A program made the position numbers and the translations under genes. DNA of 64,000 nt from Klebsiella quasivariicola (GTDB taxonomy: Bacteria > Pseudomonadota > Gammaproteobacteria > Enterobacterales > Enterobacteriaceae): NCBI RefSeq assembly GCF_002269255.1, contig NZ_CP022823.1, positions 868,001-932,000 on the forward strand, read 5' to 3'. This document shows, piece after piece, positions 41,523-51,127 of the stretch (position 1 is its first letter; each line of letters starts with the position of its first letter). Below the pieces are notes generated by a model. The model did no database searches, was not told the origin of the DNA, and worked only from the letters and a program-made list of their open reading frames with translations.

Positions 41523-44009
41523 ATGAAGCAGAGGTCATTCTGCCCGGGAAGATTAAGTACCGCGATCGCCCTCGCGCTGTGCTGCTTTCCGCCATTTTCC
41601 AGCGGACAGGAAAACCCGGGAACGGTATATCAATTTAACGACGGCTTTATTGTCGGCAGTCGCGAAAAGGTCGACCTGTCGCGCTTTTCGACCAGCGCAA
41701 TTAGCGAAGGCACATACTCCCTTGATGTCTACACCAACGACGAGTGGAAAGGGCGCTACGATCTGCGCATCGCGCGCGACAAAGACGGTCAACTCGGCGT
41801 CTGCTACACCAAAGCCATGCTGGCGCAGTACGGCATCGCAGCGGAAAAGCTCAATCCACAGCTCAGCGAGCAGGAAGGCTACTGCGGTAGCCTCAAATCC
41901 TGGCGCAACGAAGAAAACGTCAAAGACAACCTGGTCCAGTCCTCTTTGCGCCTGAACATCTCGGTGCCGCAGATCTATGAAGATCAACGACTGAAAAACT
42001 ATGTCAGCCCGGAGTTCTGGGATAAAGGCATTACCGCGCTTAATCTTGGCTGGATGGCCAACGCCTGGAATAGCCACACCTCTTCGGTCGGCGGATCGGA
42101 TAACAGCAGCGCCTATCTGGGCGTTAACGCGGGTCTGTCGTGGGACGGCTGGCTGCTAAAGCACATCGGTAACCTGAACTGGCAGCAGCAGCAGGGTAAA
42201 GCGCACTGGAACAGCAACCAGACCTATCTCCAGCGCCCCATTCCGCAGATCAACTCCATCGTCAGCGGCGGGCAGATTTTTACCAATGGTGAATTTTTCG
42301 ACACTATCGGTCTGCGCGGGGTCAACCTTTCTACCGATGACAATATGTTCCCGGACGGCATGCGCTCCTATGCCCCGGAAATTCGCGGCGTGGCGCAGAG
42401 CAACGCCCTCGTCACCGTGCGCCAGGGCAGCAACATCATCTATCAGACCACCGTCCCGCCAGGGCCATTCACCCTGCAGGATGTCTATCCATCCGGCTAT
42501 GGCAGTGACCTTGAGGTCTCGGTAAAAGAGGCGGATGGCTCGGTGGAAGTGTTTAGCGTACCTTACGCTTCCGTTGCCCAGCTGCTGCGCCCGGGAATGA
42601 CCCGCTACGCCCTCTCTGCCGGTAAAGTGGACGACAGCGCTCTGCGCAACAAACCAATGCTCTACCAGGCCACCTGGCAGCATGGTCTCAACAACCTGCT
42701 GACCGGCTACACCGGGGTTACCGGCTTCGACGATTATCAGGCCTTCCTGGTGGGGACCGGGATGAACACCGGCATCGGTGCGCTCTCCTTTGACGTAACC
42801 CATTCGCGGCTGAAAAGCGATACCTATGATGAATCGGGCCAGAGCTATCGCGCGACCTTTAACCGCATGTTTACCGATACCCAGACCAGCATCGTGCTGG
42901 CGGCGTATCGCTACTCGACGAAAGGCTATTACAACCTCAACGACGCGCTGTATGCCGTCGATCAGGAAAAAAACAGCCGCAGCAACTACACCCTGTGGCG
43001 GCAGAAAAACGGCATGACCTTCACCGTGAACCAGAACCTGCCGGACGGCTGGGGCGGGTTTTATCTCAGCGGTCGCGTCTCCGATTACTGGAACCGTTCC
43101 GGAACCGAGAAGCAGTACCAGGTCAGCTACAACAATTCGTTTGGTCGTCTCTCCTGGTCGGCGAGCGCCCAGCGCGTCTATACGCCGGATAGCTCCGGTC
43201 ATCGTCGCGACGATCGTATTTCACTCAACTTCAGCTACCCGCTGTGGTTTGGTGACAACCGCACTGCCAACCTGACATCGAATACTTCGTTCAACAACTC
43301 GCGTTTTGCCAGTTCGCAGATCGGCATCAACGGTTCGCTGGACCGTGAAAACAACCTCAACTACGGCGTGTCCACCACGACCGCCACCGGTGGTCAGCAC
43401 GATGTGGCGCTCAACGGCAGCTACCGTACGCCATGGACCACGCTCAACGGCAGTTACAGCCAGGGCGAAGGCTATCGTCAGAGCGGTATCGGCGCCAGCG
43501 GGACAATGATTGCCCACAGCGGCGGCGTGGTGCTCTCGCCGGAAAGCGGTTCGACGATGGCGCTGATTGAGGCCAAAGACGCGGCCGGCGCGATGCTCCC
43601 TGGTTCGCCGGGCACCCGCGTGGACAGCAATGGCTACGCCATCCTGCCGTATCTGCGCCCGTACCGGATTAACGCCGTTGAAATCGACCCGAAAGGCAGC
43701 CATGACGACGTGGCATTCGATCGCACCGTGGCGCAGGTTGTGCCGTGGGAAGGCAGCGTAGTGAAGGTGGCGTTTGGTACCACGGTGCAGAACAACCTTA
43801 CTCTGCAGGCGCGTCAGGCAAACCATGAACCGCTGCCGTTCGCCGCGAGTATTTTCTCTCCTGAGGGCAAAGAGATCGGCGTCGTTGGCCAGGGCAGCAT
43901 GATGTTTATCAGCGATGCGAACGCCAAACGCGCGATTGTGAAGTGGAGCGGCGGGCAGTGTTCGGTGGATCTGGGACCGCAAACAACAAAGGATAGCGTA
44001 TGTCGCTGA
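41523..44009 (+). CDS. mrkC: Type 3 fimbrial usher MrkC
   Basis: 828 residues; signal peptide to ~residue 29. N domain includes YQFNDGFIVGSREKVDLSRF. The barrel has YQTTVPPGPFTLQDVYPSGY and the C-terminus has IVKWSGGQCSVDLGPQ. Outer membrane assembly platform for MrkA/D/F. Its 3' end overlaps mrkD by 10 bp. Confidence 0.97.
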   Translation: MKQRSFCPGRLSTAIALALCCFPPFSSGQENPGTVYQFNDGFIVGSREKVDLSRFSTSAISEGTYSLDVYTNDEWKGRYDLRIARDKDGQLGVCYTKAMLAQYGIAAEKLNPQLSEQEGYCGSLKSWRNEENVKDNLVQSSLRLNISVPQIYEDQRLKNYVSPEFWDKGITALNLGWMANAWNSHTSSVGGSDNSSAYLGVNAGLSWDGWLLKHIGNLNWQQQQGKAHWNSNQTYLQRPIPQINSIVSGGQIFTNGEFFDTIGLRGVNLSTDDNMFPDGMRSYAPEIRGVAQSNALVTVRQGSNIIYQTTVPPGPFTLQDVYPSGYGSDLEVSVKEADGSVEVFSVPYASVAQLLRPGMTRYALSAGKVDDSALRNKPMLYQATWQHGLNNLLTGYTGVTGFDDYQAFLVGTGMNTGIGALSFDVTHSRLKSDTYDESGQSYRATFNRMFTDTQTSIVLAAYRYSTKGYYNLNDALYAVDQEKNSRSNYTLWRQKNGMTFTVNQNLPDGWGGFYLSGRVSDYWNRSGTEKQYQVSYNNSFGRLSWSASAQRVYTPDSSGHRRDDRISLNFSYPLWFGDNRTANLTSNTSFNNSRFASSQIGINGSLDRENNLNYGVSTTTATGGQHDVALNGSYRTPWTTLNGSYSQGEGYRQSGIGASGTMIAHSGGVVLSPESGSTMALIEAKDAAGAMLPGSPGTRVDSNGYAILPYLRPYRINAVEIDPKGSHDDVAFDRTVAQVVPWEGSVVKVAFGTTVQNNLTLQARQANHEPLPFAASIFSPEGKEIGVVGQGSMMFISDANAKRAIVKWSGGQCSVDLGPQTTKDSVCR

Positions 44010-44995
44010 GGAAATTACTAACGCTTTTTATCGTCTTAATGGCGCTGGGAACCACCTCGTCCTGGGCCGTCTGTACGCGTCTCTCTTCGCCAACGGTGAT
44101 GCTGGACATGGTGGTGGGCAGGGTGGTGGTGCCCCCGGATCTGCCGGTGGGATCGGTGATCCTCACCCGCGACTGGACGATGAGCGCCCCCGGCGGCGCG
44201 AGCTATCGCTGTACCTCCGGCACCAACCGCTTTGCGGCGAAGATTGTTGCGCCAGGGGCCACGGACCTCGGCAATAAAATCTATTCCACCAACGTGCCGG
44301 GTATCGGCATGCGTTTCAGCCGCGGCGGCGCGACGGTCAATATCGTCTATCCCGACGTCTTTTCGTCTCGGGTATCGGGTACTACCAGCTATTCGCTGGA
44401 GGGGTCGCGCTTTACGCTGGAGATAATCAAAACCGCAGCAACCACCGGCAGCGGCACCCTGGCGACGGGAAAATACACCTCCTATGACTGGGAGAGCGGC
44501 GGTAACCCGATCCTCGAAACCTACCTGAGCGCCAACGCCATCACCGTGGTCTCGCCCTCCTGTACGGTGATGAGCGGCAAGAATATGAATGTCGATGTGG
44601 GCTCCATCCGGCGCAGCGATCTGAAAGGCGTGGGAACCACCGCGGGCGGGAAAGATTTTAATATCGATCTGCAGTGCAGCGGCGGCCTGAGTGAAACCGG
44701 GTATGCCAACATCAGCACCTCGTTCTCCGGCACTTTGGCTACCAGCACGACGGCGACCATGGGCGCCTTGCTGAATGAAAAGGCCGGTAGCGGCATGGCG
44801 AAAGGTGTCGGTATCCAGGTGCTGAAGGATGGATCGCCCTTGCAGTTCAATAAGAAATACACCGTCGGCCGCCTGAATAACCAGGAAACACGCTACATCA
44901 CCATACCGCTGCATGCGCGTTTTTATCAGTATGGCCCGACGACCAGTACTGGTGAGGTGGAGTCGCATATGATCTTTAACCTGACGTACGATTAA
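44000..44995 (+). CDS. mrkD: Type 3 fimbrial tip adhesin MrkD
   Basis: 331 residues, the known MrkD length. Signal peptide MSLRKLLTLFIVLMALGTTS, then an adhesin domain (~24-180, with two Cys) and a pilin domain from ~190 (VVSPSCTVMSGKNMNVDVGS) ending MIFNLTYD. MrkD binds extracellular matrix such as collagen; the N domain varies among strains and sets specificity. Confidence 0.97.
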   Translation: MSLRKLLTLFIVLMALGTTSSWAVCTRLSSPTVMLDMVVGRVVVPPDLPVGSVILTRDWTMSAPGGASYRCTSGTNRFAAKIVAPGATDLGNKIYSTNVPGIGMRFSRGGATVNIVYPDVFSSRVSGTTSYSLEGSRFTLEIIKTAATTGSGTLATGKYTSYDWESGGNPILETYLSANAITVVSPSCTVMSGKNMNVDVGSIRRSDLKGVGTTAGGKDFNIDLQCSGGLSETGYANISTSFSGTLATSTTATMGALLNEKAGSGMAKGVGIQVLKDGSPLQFNKKYTVGRLNNQETRYITIPLHARFYQYGPTTSTGEVESHMIFNLTYD

Positions 44996-45008
44996 TACGG
45001 GAGGGGGA

Positions 45009-45644
45009 ATGAAGGGATTGCCGAAACACACTATCGCGTGGCTGCTGTTTTGTGGCAGCCTCGCCGCCCCCTCGGCGTGGGGTTTTGAGACCAACTATGA
45101 CCGCGGACGTGTCGATTTTGCCGGTCGGGTAACGGATATCTCCTGTAGCGTCGCGCTGAATGGCGGTCAGCATGCCGGCAGCGGCAATGTCTGGCTGGCC
45201 CCGGTCAGCCTGGCGGAAGTGCACGATCGCGGGGCCGGGGCATTTATGAAGCCGCAGTCGTTTACCCTGGCGCTGTCAAATTGCCAGTTGCGCCATGATG
45301 GGGGCGCCGCCTCGCAGGATGAAGTGCGCCGGGTCAGCGTGCGCTGGATTGACGGTTTTTTACTGACGGCGGTCGGCAACGAGAATGCGGGCTATCTGGC
45401 CAATACCTTGCCTGATGGTGCGCAGAATATTTATCTGGCGCTATCGACCAACGATAATAATACGCTGGATAAGAGTAATAAAATTGTCCCAGCGGACCCG
45501 CAGCAAAATCAGGTGCGTTTGCAGGAAAGCGCGGTCAGCGGCGGCCTGTTTACCTATTATGTTGGCTATGTTTCGCCCACGCCAAAAAGCGCCACCAGCG
45601 GGCCGATTACCAGCTGGGCAACGTGGGAATTAGTTTATAATTAA
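45009..45644 (+). CDS. mrkF: Type 3 fimbrial minor subunit MrkF
   Basis: 211 residues with signal peptide (to SAWG/FETNY). Related to MrkA: VDFAGRVTDISCSVALNGGQ, LALSNCQLRH and the tail TWELVYN. MrkF is a minor subunit needed for fimbrial stability on the surface. It is the last gene of the rightward operon and is closed by a terminator. Confidence 0.96.
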   Translation: MKGLPKHTIAWLLFCGSLAAPSAWGFETNYDRGRVDFAGRVTDISCSVALNGGQHAGSGNVWLAPVSLAEVHDRGAGAFMKPQSFTLALSNCQLRHDGGAASQDEVRRVSVRWIDGFLLTAVGNENAGYLANTLPDGAQNIYLALSTNDNNTLDKSNKIVPADPQQNQVRLQESAVSGGLFTYYVGYVSPTPKSATSGPITSWATWELVYN

Positions 45645-45654
45645 GTGACGTTAA

Positions 45655-45676
45655 AAAGCCGGGAATTCCCGGCTTT
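45655..45676. terminator. Bidirectional terminator between mrkF and mrkJ
   Basis: A continuous 22-bp palindrome (AAAGCCGGGAATT and its complement), ending the rightward mrkABCDF operon and the leftward mrkJ gene. Confidence 0.9.
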
Positions 45677-45677
45677 G

Positions 45678-46394
45678 TTACATGGCAATATCGTCTGCGA
45701 CCAGTTGTTCAATACTGACTTCCTGCCAGTAATGTCCCTGAATAGCAAACCACTCCATTCCCTGCAGCCATTCTTTATGGGCTTCGCTTTCGACACCTTC
45801 AATAATCACATTATGCTGGTTGCGCGATAAAAAGGTTACCAGCGCATCCATCAACTGACGGCCGGATTCTTTACGCATCAGGTGCCAGAAAAAATCCTTA
45901 TCAATTTTCACATAGTCAAAATGATAACCGCGAATAGCATTAATCCCCGCGTAGCCGGAGCCGAAGTCGTCGAGCCACAGGGAGGTATCCTGTGGATTCT
46001 GCCAGGCGGCAAGAGAATTATGTAGCAGATTCTCGGCGTTTTCGGTCACCTCAAAATGGACGCAGGTCAGGCCGGCAACTTTGGCTTTTATTTCCTGCTG
46101 CCGCAACAGGTTCAGGATATGGTCATCAACGTTAATTGTTGCGGAAATATGGTTACGTAAAAACCATGCTTTATGCTTTTCAATCAGCGCCAGTTGTTCG
46201 AGAAAAATACGTTCACGAACGGCGGCAGTGGCATGGCGGAAAAAATCTTCGGGAGAAACAGAAAGATTATCAAAGCGGCTTAAACATTCAACCGCGACCA
46301 GGGTACCTTGCGGGGAAAACATTTTCTGAAAGACGTAGCGTACAGCGATATCATTACGAGATAAAATGTTGTCTTCGGATATTTTAGTGTTCAT
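45678..46394 (-). CDS. mrkJ: c-di-GMP phosphodiesterase MrkJ (EAL domain)
   Basis: 238 residues made of one EAL domain. The signature is ECLSRF at 36-41 (Glu36), a variant of EAL. Other catalytic parts are INVDDH, FEVTEN, LDDFGSGYAG, YVKIDKDFF (Lys) and IIEGVES, so it should be active. MrkJ lowers c-di-GMP and so type 3 fimbriae. It is convergent with mrkF and 142 bp downstream of mrkI on the same strand. Confidence 0.97.
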   Translation of the reverse strand: MNTKISEDNILSRNDIAVRYVFQKMFSPQGTLVAVECLSRFDNLSVSPEDFFRHATAAVRERIFLEQLALIEKHKAWFLRNHISATINVDDHILNLLRQQEIKAKVAGLTCVHFEVTENAENLLHNSLAAWQNPQDTSLWLDDFGSGYAGINAIRGYHFDYVKIDKDFFWHLMRKESGRQLMDALVTFLSRNQHNVIIEGVESEAHKEWLQGMEWFAIQGHYWQEVSIEQLVADDIAM

Positions 46395-46536
46395 TATCCC
46401 TCATCAAGAGGTTAGTCAGACAATAGGCAGAGGATACATTAATTATAGGCTACCTGAGGATTAATGGGAATGCCGGAAAATGTAAATCAGCAGCGAATAA
46501 GAACGCTTGCTCCGCGACTGATTTACTTTATCAACA

Positions 46537-47130
46537 TTAACATTGATGCAGAGCGGCAATACGCTGATTCATGGTACGGGAATTCTCGATGCCTAACTTT
46601 TGCATGATATGGATTCGGTGGCTATGAACCGTTTTATGGGCAATACCAAGCAGGGCCGCAATCCGTTTATTATTATTGTTGGCAATCAAGAGTTCCAGGA
46701 TCTGACATTCGCGTTGCGACAGCTGTTTGCGCAATCGCTGCGGCGGCAGTTGATTGACGCCGCTCGCGCGCTGGATGATAGAGGAAAACAGAGTGAGTGG
46801 TGATTTTTCACTAATAATCATCGCATTATCAATCTTTATCAACTCCCTGCATAGCCCGGCAATCTCGCTTTTTACCACCAGCACCGGCTGCTGGCAGCGC
46901 AGCAGGGAAAAGCGCAGCGTATTCAACAAGCCCACCAGTCTGATGACAGAAATATCCTTATTGATTAAATTGAAAATAACCGTCTGTGCGACCGGAGTAT
47001 GATTCCCGTGTAGAAAATCCTCATAACCCAGGCGGGAGGCATTTTCATAGCTATCAATAAGGTAGTGATAGATTGAGTGACCAATGAGATTATCATTGGT
47101 GTACAACAATATACTTTCCAAGGTTATCAC
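46537..47130 (-). CDS. mrkI: LuxR-type regulator MrkI
   Basis: 197 residues; C-terminal LuxR helix-turn-helix KQLSQRECQILELLIANNNN, AALLGIAHKTVHSHRIHIMQ. The N-terminal half has no conserved receiver Asp pattern, so phosphorylation is not supported. It is cotranscribed with mrkH (4-bp overlap) and activates mrkHI and mrkA together with MrkH. Confidence 0.95.
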   Translation of the reverse strand: MITLESILLYTNDNLIGHSIYHYLIDSYENASRLGYEDFLHGNHTPVAQTVIFNLINKDISVIRLVGLLNTLRFSLLRCQQPVLVVKSEIAGLCRELIKIDNAMIISEKSPLTLFSSIIQRASGVNQLPPQRLRKQLSQRECQILELLIANNNNKRIAALLGIAHKTVHSHRIHIMQKLGIENSRTMNQRIAALHQC

Positions 47131-47831
47131 ATTCTCTTTTTGCGCTTGGCTTCTAAGATCAAGTCCAGCAGTATCTTCTCTATTCTGCGTTGGTCGTCGA
47201 GATGACGAAACTTAAACTGACAGGATATCTGATAGTAACTTTCGCTCTCTTCCTGCGTGTTATCCAGGGTGATAACAATGACATTCTTCACCACCAGGTC
47301 GATGGTGATCTCGCCATATTCCGCCAGCATCAGTACGGCGTTTTTCAGCAACGCGTTATGGCTGAGAAATTTCAGATTTGGCGTCTTGGTTATCAATGCG
47401 CAACCGCCGTCAGAAATGTCTTTGATATCGAAAAGATAGTTTTCGCCATTCTTATGGCGGCCGCGACAATAAAAGTCATGCTCATGGCGTAAACGAAAGC
47501 GGGGATCCCGACGACGCTGTACCACCTGCAGGCATTCAGGCAATGAAAAAGCGTAGCGGATACCTTTATCTACACCGCTATTGTCATGTTTTGTCAGGGT
47601 TGCATTAAACTCTATTTTCCCTGAATCGCTATGCAGGAGAAAGCGAGTTTTATGGCCTGACGGGATTTTGCGATGGGTCTGAATATGAAACTCGGCAAAA
47701 TCCACGCGCGTCAGTTGGGTAATGATACTGGTGTTGTTAAAAAATATTTCAATTTCAGTACGTTTGCGCAACTCCTCGCGGAAAATAGCAATAATTTCAT
47801 ACTTACTGGTCTTTATCGTTCCCTCTGTCAT
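47127..47831 (-). CDS. mrkH: PilZ-domain c-di-GMP-responsive activator MrkH
   Basis: 234 residues from the ATG at 47831, the known length; an ATG two codons upstream sits on the ribosome site. The c-di-GMP site is formed by RRRDPRFR (106-113) and DISDGG (138-143). MrkH binds DNA at the mrkA promoter when loaded with c-di-GMP. Residues 1-100 form the N-terminal PilZ-like domain. It heads the leftward mrkH-mrkI unit. Confidence 0.97.
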   Translation of the reverse strand: MTEGTIKTSKYEIIAIFREELRKRTEIEIFFNNTSIITQLTRVDFAEFHIQTHRKIPSGHKTRFLLHSDSGKIEFNATLTKHDNSGVDKGIRYAFSLPECLQVVQRRRDPRFRLRHEHDFYCRGRHKNGENYLFDIKDISDGGCALITKTPNLKFLSHNALLKNAVLMLAEYGEITIDLVVKNVIVITLDNTQEESESYYQISCQFKFRHLDDQRRIEKILLDLILEAKRKKRM

Positions 47832-47874
47832 GTGCATCCCTTGTAAATAGTTGTGATGAAGCGTTTGAATTTTT

Positions 47875-47883
47875 CTTATAGCA
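47875..47883 (-). promoter_or_regulatory. Extended -10 element of the mrkH promoter
   Basis: On the minus strand: TGC followed by TATAAG, 44 bp upstream of the mrkH ATG. No good -35, which fits a promoter that needs an activator. Confidence 0.4.
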
Positions 47884-48178
47884 ATAGCAACATTCTGATG
47901 GGGTTGATCAGATGTTTTTATGAGCGTTTGATGTTATTGACTATCTTTGCAGCCAGATTGATTTGTATAAACTTGGAATTCGATATTGTGTTTCCTGTAA
48001 TCAAGAGTTTCCAATTTTGGTCATGACAAAAACGACAACGGCCTCCAAGCTGGAGACCGGTCGAAGGATAAAAACTTTAGATTGATTATCGGGGAGGATG
48101 AGAAAAGATCGTCGATCACGCCCCATTTGTAGGATCTATAGTGCCAGCAGTGTTGGGGTTTTTCCAGGCAAATATTAA

Positions 48179-48197
48179 GGAGGGATGCGGTCCCTCC
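48179..48197 (-). terminator. Hairpin GGAGGGA/TCCCTCC after the aldo/keto reductase pseudogene
   Basis: 7-bp stem, 5-nt loop. Read leftward it is followed by TTAATATTT. Confidence 0.5.
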
Positions 48198-48212
48198 GTT
48201 TCGCCTGGTGGG

Positions 48213-49091
48213 TCAGGGGCGCGGACTGGCGGCAATATTATCCAGAGTGCGCAGAGCCTCCGCCGGCAGGGCCAGCTCGGCGGCGGCAATATTTTCCGCC
48301 AGGTGCGCCCGGGATGAGGTGCCGGGGATCAGCAATATATTTGGCGCGCGCTGGAGCAGCCACGCCAGCGCGACCTGCATTGGCGTCGCCTCAAGCGAGG
48401 CCGCGACGTCGTTCAGCTCCTGCGCCTGCAGTGGCGTAAAACCGCCCAGCGGGAAGAAGGGCACCCAGGCGATGTGCTGGGCGGCGAGGGCGTCCACCAG
48501 CGCGTCGTCGGCGCGATGGGCGATGTTATACAGGTTTTGCACGCAGACGATGGGGGTCATTTTCTGCGCATCGGCGACCTGTTTCGCCGTCACGTTGCTC
48601 AGGCCGATGTGACGGATCAATCCCCGCTCTTTCAGCTCCAGCAGCGTGGCGAGCGGCGCCTCCAGCGATCCCTCCACCGGGCCGTGGGGGCTGAACATAC
48701 TGCGCAGGTTTACCACCTCCAGCACGTCGAGCCCCAGATGGCGCAAATTATCCTCGACGGCCTGGGTCAGTTCGCCAGGGGACATCGCCGGCAGCCAGTT
48801 GCCCTTCTCGTCGCGGCGCGCGCTGACCTTCGTGACAATGCACAGATCGTCCGGGTAAGGATGGAGCGCTTTGCGGATCAGCTGATTGGTAATATGCGGG
48901 CCGTAAAAATCAGAGGTATCGATATGGTTGACTCCGGCCTCGACGGCAGCCTGCAGCACGCGAACAGCCTCCTCAGGATCTTTCGGCGGGCCGAAGACGC
49001 CGGGGCCGGCCAGCTGCATCGCGCCATAACCCAACCGATAAACCTAGCGATCGCCGAGCGTGCCGCGACCGGATAAGGTGACACTGGACAT
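48213..49091 (-). pseudogene. YdbC-like aldo/keto reductase with in-frame TAG at codon 16
   Basis: From the ATG at 49091 (MSSVTLSGRGTLGDR) the frame meets TAG at 49044-49046 and then continues without a break as a full aldo/keto reductase: RLGYGAMQLAGPGVFGPPKD, GVNHIDTSDFYGP (Asp, Tyr), VTKVSARRD (Lys), IGLSNVTAKQVADA and IPGTSSRAHL. It matches E. coli YdbC almost end to end. A single C-to-T change (CAG to TAG) would explain it. Internal starts (TTG in RLGYG, or ATG at MQLAG) would lose the first strand only. Either a pseudogene or translated from a weak internal start. Confidence 0.8.
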
Positions 49092-49210
49092 ACGAACTCT
49101 CCTCACGGTGGCTAAGCCGTAAGTGTAATCCGCTCAGGGGACAGGGAAGGGCGAGAATATTGTCAGAATGTGCGACAGCGGCTCAGGCAAGCCGCTGTCG
49201 CCAGAGGCGA

Positions 49211-50440
49211 TCAGCCGAAGAACATCACGGAGACGCAGAGCAGGCCGACCGCCAGCGTAATGGCGTTACCCACCGAGCGGTACGGCTTCAGCGCCGGAAT
49301 AAGCCAGGTCGACAGCGTGGGCATGATAAACAGGATCATGGCGATAAGCGGCCCGCTGATGGCGTAGATCATGGAGATGGCGTTCGGGTTGATAAAGCAC
49401 ACCGCAAAGGTGAAAGCGGAAACAATCAGGATCGACATCGCGCGGTTGAAGGCGCGGCTCTTGCGCACGCCTAACAGTCCCAGCGAGCTTTTGACGATTT
49501 CGCTGGCGCCTTCAATCACCCCGAAGTAGGTGCCGAGAAACGATTTAGACATGGCGACCACCGCGACGATGATGCCAGTCACCGCCAGCCAGCCCGGTGC
49601 GCCCGGCACCATCGACAGGGCGGAGAGGATGGTCACCCCCTGATCGCGGGCGGTCTCAATATACGTTGCCGGGATCGCCAGCAGGCAGCTGAAAACAAAA
49701 AACAGCACGCTGGCGCAGATGATGGTGTAGGCCACCTTCATGATTTTTTTGCATTTACCCATGGCCAGGTCGCCGTGTTTCTCCTGCTGGTCGATAGCAA
49801 AAGTCGAGATGATCGGCGTATGGCTAAAAGCGAAAACCATCACGGGAATGGAGATCCAGACCTGGTGGAGCGTCTGAGTGCTGAACTGCATCTGGCTGGT
49901 GAGATGCTCCGGATGCCAGTTGCGGATTAAATAGAGGGAGAGGAACAGAAAGCAGGCAATAAGCGGGAAAACCAGAAAGCCCATCACCTTGATGGTGACC
50001 TGCCGTCCCATGAGAAAGATCAGATTGAGAACCAGCACAACCCCCAGACTCAGCAGCGCGCGCAGCGCAGGCGTTATTGGGGTGTGATGCGCCACCTGTT
50101 CGGCCAGCGAGTTGGTGATGGCCACGGCATAGATGAGCACCACCACAAAGAAGGCGAGAAAATAGAGACCGGTGATCAGGTTGCCTATTTTCTTACCATA
50201 GTAGTGATTGACCGCGCCGGTGATCCCGGTACCCGGCGCGATATTAGCCGACAGAATAAACTGGCTTAACGCTTTATGGGGCCAGTAAGTGAGCGGCCAC
50301 GCGACCAGCGCGGTGATGAAAAGGACAATGGCGCCAGCCGAACCCAGTTGGATCGGTAGAAATAGCGTCCCAGCGCCTACTGCAGTGCCATATAAGGCAA
50401 AACTCCAAAGAGTTTCTTCTTTAGACCAAATTTTAGACAT
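49211..50440 (-). CDS. yqeG: YqeG-like HAAAP-family amino acid transporter
   Basis: 409 residues, ~11 membrane segments; matches E. coli YqeG almost throughout: SKIWSKEETLWSFALYGTAV, GAGTLFLPIQLGSAGAIVLF and FAFSHTPIISTFAIDQQE. It belongs to the serine/threonine (SdaC-like) transporters; the substrate of YqeG is not established. In E. coli it lies next to yqeF, and here the yqeF-like thiolase is 1.7 kb away, separated by an inserted PACE/LysR pair. Confidence 0.93.
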   Translation of the reverse strand: MSKIWSKEETLWSFALYGTAVGAGTLFLPIQLGSAGAIVLFITALVAWPLTYWPHKALSQFILSANIAPGTGITGAVNHYYGKKIGNLITGLYFLAFFVVVLIYAVAITNSLAEQVAHHTPITPALRALLSLGVVLVLNLIFLMGRQVTIKVMGFLVFPLIACFLFLSLYLIRNWHPEHLTSQMQFSTQTLHQVWISIPVMVFAFSHTPIISTFAIDQQEKHGDLAMGKCKKIMKVAYTIICASVLFFVFSCLLAIPATYIETARDQGVTILSALSMVPGAPGWLAVTGIIVAVVAMSKSFLGTYFGVIEGASEIVKSSLGLLGVRKSRAFNRAMSILIVSAFTFAVCFINPNAISMIYAISGPLIAMILFIMPTLSTWLIPALKPYRSVGNAITLAVGLLCVSVMFFG

Positions 50441-50563
50441 TATGCGACTTTATCAACCGTCAAACCAAAAAAAAGGAGTGCAATTTACCATATTTATGGT
50501 TTGCCTGTTGCGATAGTTTTTGGTGATAAAGTCGCGGCGGATCGCGCAGGATCCGCTCCGGGA

Positions 50564-51025
50564 TTACCCGCGCGCAGCCTGGCGCGGGCGGCGATGACGG
50601 ATAACGCGCTCGCGCAGCGTGTCCCAGAGCCAGTTAAAGACCATGGTGTAGGGCAGGAAGAAGAGCATAAAGCCGATCTCCAGCATAAACGCCTGCAGCA
50701 GCGACACGCCCAGCACAATCGCTACCATGGTGACGCCGATAATGACGAATCCGGTCTCGAAGCCCAGCGCATGCAGCGCACGCACTTTCAGCTGGCGGGG
50801 AAAGCGGGAGACCGGCCACAGGCGATCGAAAACCGCGTTGTAAATAATGTTCCATACCATCGCCAGAGTAGCGAGCAGAATGCTCAGCCCACCCATCTCG
50901 ACCACCGAGCGTTGCATCAGCCAGGCGGCGGTGGGGGCGAGGATCAGCGTCGCCAGCCCTTCGAAGGTGATGGCGTGGATAATACGTTCCATGAGCGTCT
51001 TGCGCTGATGTGGGGTCTGTTGCAT
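50564..51025 (-). CDS. PACE-family biocide efflux transporter
   Basis: 153 residues with four membrane segments in two bacterial transmembrane pair domains. Motifs: MERIIHAITFEGLATLILAP (first-helix Glu, needed for proton coupling in AceI), WNIIYNAVFDRLWPVSR, HALGFETGF and YTMVFNWLWDTLRER. These proteins export chlorhexidine-type biocides and short diamines. It is divergent from a LysR gene, as in AceI/AceR. Confidence 0.93.
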   Translation of the reverse strand: MQQTPHQRKTLMERIIHAITFEGLATLILAPTAAWLMQRSVVEMGGLSILLATLAMVWNIIYNAVFDRLWPVSRFPRQLKVRALHALGFETGFVIIGVTMVAIVLGVSLLQAFMLEIGFMLFFLPYTMVFNWLWDTLRERVIRHRRPRQAARG

Positions 51026-51127
51026 GGCGAGCTACCTCCAGTTTTAGCCTGAACAGGAAATTACCCGGCATTTTATGGAAAAATATGATAAACAAAAGAT
51101 AGAATCCATCGATAAAGTAGATACTTC

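Larger units (their letters stand above)
47832..48212. other. mrkH promoter region and tail of the ydbC-like pseudogene
   Basis: 381 bp. A leftward extended -10 (TGC-TATAAG read on the minus strand, 47875-47883) lies ~45 bp before the mrkH start and is its likely promoter. A terminator-like hairpin for the neighbouring leftward gene is at 48179-48197. No gene is seen. Confidence 0.5.

Noticed and set aside
42156..43202. 348-codon leftward frame opposite mrkC
   Set aside because: Antisense artefact of the usher gene; no ribosome site.
44036..45094. 352-codon leftward frame opposite mrkD and mrkF start
   Set aside because: Antisense to the adhesin gene; no motif.
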